A stretch of 6,672 nucleotides of DNA, taken from the NCBI GenBank assembly GCA_964343365.1, contig CAYFJI010000099.1, forward strand, positions 1-6,672, read 5' to 3'. Position 1 is the stretch's first letter. Every line of letters begins with the position of its first letter. Shown here one piece after another: positions 5,506-6,672 of the stretch. Under the pieces are notes generated by a model. The model saw nothing but the letters and a program-made list of their open reading frames with translations. It did not search any database and was not told the DNA's origin. The stretch is from CAJXWH01 sp964343365. GTDB taxonomy: Bacteria; Pseudomonadota; Gammaproteobacteria; Arenicellales; UBA868. The translations under genes were made by a program, and so were the position numbers.

Positions 5506-6482
5506 AAAAATTTCTGAATAAATATTTCGGAGTCATTTGTTTTACAACAATATGTTTTTTGTGTTCCGTTAACTTGAGCACAGTATCGGCTTATGATAAA
5601 ACAATTTTTTATCCTGGCGCAGATCTCTCTGGCAAAGATTTTCGAGGACAAAATTTAGATGGAGTAATCTTGACAGGAGCTAATCTTACAGCCACGAATT
5701 TTGAGGGAGCCTCTCTCCGAAATGCAGATCTCCGCGAAGCCTATTTTAGGAATGCAAATTTAAGATCCGTAAATTTAACCTCAGCAATTCTAGATGGAAG
5801 TGATTTGACAAGAGCTGATATTCGAGATGCTAATCTTGTTTCTGCCAGCTTCATTAAGGCAGTTTTAAATATGGCCAGATTGGAGCGTACTATTCTTAGT
5901 AACGGGTTTTTGCCTGGATCATCACTGATAAAGGCAAATTTGACTGATGCTAAACTTGATCATACTGTATTACAGGATAGTGATTTGACTCAGGCCGTGT
6001 TAGAAAATACCGATCTAACAGCAAGTGTACTTGGGTCTATTGGTCTGGGAAACCCGAGTCCAATGGCAAGCAGTCTTCGAGGAGCAAACCTCAGGGGAGC
6101 TAATTTTAGTAATTCTAACCTGATGAGTGTTGATTTGTCGGAGGCTAATTTAAGTGAGGCTGACTTTAATAATGCTATTCTTAGTTACGCGAATCTTTCA
6201 TGGGTAAGTAGTAGGAATGCTTCGTTTAATGGAGCAACATTATCGTGGATAAGAGCTTATGGGGCAGATTTTTTCAATACTAATTTTTCTAATTCCATCG
6301 CAACGTTAGCACAAATGACTGGGGCTGATTTTTCGAAAGCAAATCTAAAGGGTGCTAATTTTGATTATGCAAATCTGACCCAAACAATTCTGACTGGTGC
6401 TGTGAGTGACAAAAATTCCAGTTTTTTTAACACCCAATTTTATGGATCCATTAATAACCAGCTTGAATTTGAGCAAAATTAG
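5502..6482 (+). CDS. Exported pentapeptide-repeat protein coupled to aioA
   Basis: The 326-aa product opens with a Sec-type signal peptide: basic MKKFLNKY, a hydrophobic stretch (FGVICFTTICFLCSV, 9-23) and a likely cleavage after VSA at residue 30. Nearly all the rest is tandem pentapeptide repeats of A(D/N)Lxx type with Leu or Phe at the centre, in two blocks (about 39-180 and 190-300) separated by GLGNPSPM (181-188). Such repeats fold as a right-handed four-sided beta-helix. The signal peptide places it in the periplasm or outside, which argues against a gyrase-protecting Qnr or MfpA role. The C-terminal 25 residues are polar and non-repetitive. Its ATG overlaps the aioA stop as ATGA, and no strong ribosome binding site precedes it, so translation is likely coupled to aioA. 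I know of no pentapeptide protein as a standard aio component; a scaffold or docking role for periplasmic AioBA is inference. The repeat family call is secure; the function is unknown. Confidence 0.92.
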   Translation: MKKFLNKYFGVICFTTICFLCSVNLSTVSAYDKTIFYPGADLSGKDFRGQNLDGVILTGANLTATNFEGASLRNADLREAYFRNANLRSVNLTSAILDGSDLTRADIRDANLVSASFIKAVLNMARLERTILSNGFLPGSSLIKANLTDAKLDHTVLQDSDLTQAVLENTDLTASVLGSIGLGNPSPMASSLRGANLRGANFSNSNLMSVDLSEANLSEADFNNAILSYANLSWVSSRNASFNGATLSWIRAYGADFFNTNFSNSIATLAQMTGADFSKANLKGANFDYANLTQTILTGAVSDKNSSFFNTQFYGSINNQLEFEQN

Positions 6483-6545
6483 GTATCTTACGGTAACCAG
6501 AATCATGTTTTATAAAAATAGAATGAACGAGAGGAAATAACTGAA
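6483..6545 (+). other. Short gap between the pentapeptide gene and the channel gene
   Basis: This 63-bp A/T-rich gap holds a TATAAA (6511-6516) that could be a -10 box but has no credible -35, and a ribosome binding site GAGAGGA at 6529-6535. No terminator hairpin is visible, so read-through from the aio operon into the channel gene is likely. Confidence 0.4.
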
Positions 6546-6672
6546 ATGGGACTTTGGCGTGCTTTGCTTGGTGAATATATAGGCACCTTTATTCTTGTCT
6601 TTTTTGGGGTGGGTGCTGTAAATGCAGCCGTAGTGACTGGTGCCCAGGCTGGCTTATGGCAAGTCGCAGTGG
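6546..6672 (+). CDS. MIP/aquaporin-family channel (N-terminal 42 residues, runs off right edge)
   Basis: The visible part begins MGLWRALLGEYIGTFILVFF, followed by GVGAVNAAVVTG. This is the first transmembrane helix of the major intrinsic protein family, with the conserved Glu in helix 1 (E10), the following GT(F) and the FFGVGAV end, as in GlpF-like and aquaporin channels of the inner membrane. The NPA pore motifs and the residues that separate water channels from glycerol/arsenite channels lie beyond the window. The start ATG 6546 is supported by GAGAGGA ten bases upstream. It follows the pentapeptide gene by 63 bp in the same direction without a visible terminator. Aquaglyceroporins conduct uncharged As(OH)3 and replace arsenite pumps in some ars operons (AqpS of Sinorhizobium), so a role as arsenite channel beside arsenite oxidase is attractive, but an ordinary glycerol or water channel is not excluded. 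Confidence 0.85.
   Translation, partial: MGLWRALLGEYIGTFILVFFGVGAVNAAVVTGAQAGLWQVAV

Noticed and set aside
5559..5567. Possible lipoprotein signal (Cys at residue 21 of the pentapeptide protein)
   Set aside because: The residues before the Cys (C-F-L) do not make a lipobox with small residues at -1 and -3, while VSA at 28-30 is a normal signal peptidase I site.
5638..6400. Repetitive DNA in the last complete gene as a mobile or CRISPR-like repeat
   Set aside because: The periodicity is 15 bp coding for pentapeptide repeats, with degenerate units and no spacers.

Overview
The window joins two unrelated gene blocks that point away from each other. It most resembles the chromosome of an A+T-rich, probably marine or aquatic alphaproteobacterium. 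That guess rests on the left-hand block (a MetF-like reductase, a small 'virulence factor' family protein and a probable cobalamin-enzyme activation protein), an arrangement I associate with marine and rhizobial Alphaproteobacteria. It is an inference from family knowledge, not from a search.

Left block, minus strand (1-1620): a methylenetetrahydrofolate reductase-like gene (1620 to 694), a 95-codon 'virulence factor' family gene (601 to 314), and the first 82 codons of a gene running off the left edge (246 to 1) that looks like a stand-alone MetH-type activation protein. Together they suggest folate/cobalamin one-carbon metabolism.

Divergent intergenic region (1621-1946, 326 bp): it holds a 7-3-7 perfect dyad (1713-1729), a tiny 11-codon reading frame with a well-placed ribosome binding site, and weak promoter candidates in both directions.

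Right block, plus strand (1947-6672, runs off the right edge): a tightly packed arsenite oxidase operon. An unrecognised 190-aa protein (1947-2519) is followed 5 bp later by the Tat-exported Rieske subunit AioB (2525-3004). After 11 bp comes the molybdenum catalytic subunit AioA (3016-5505). AioA overlaps by 4 nt (ATGA) an exported pentapeptide-repeat protein (5502-6482), and 63 bp further on is the N-terminus of a MIP/aquaporin-family channel (6546 onward). AioA has the residues expected for arsenite binding and the Cys-Cys-Cys-Ser pattern of the family, so arsenite oxidation in the periplasm is well supported. The usual companions (aioX, aioS, aioR, a cytochrome c, moeA) are absent from the visible part.

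The most novel aspect is the composition of this aio operon: an unknown gene ahead of aioB, a secreted beta-helix protein translationally coupled to aioA, and a channel gene behind them. A possible reading, which is inference, is a detoxification or energy circuit in which cytoplasmic As(OH)3 leaves through the channel and is oxidised by periplasmic AioBA, with the two accessory proteins helping assembly or localisation. A perfect 12-1-12 bp inverted repeat inside aioA is a second, independent oddity.
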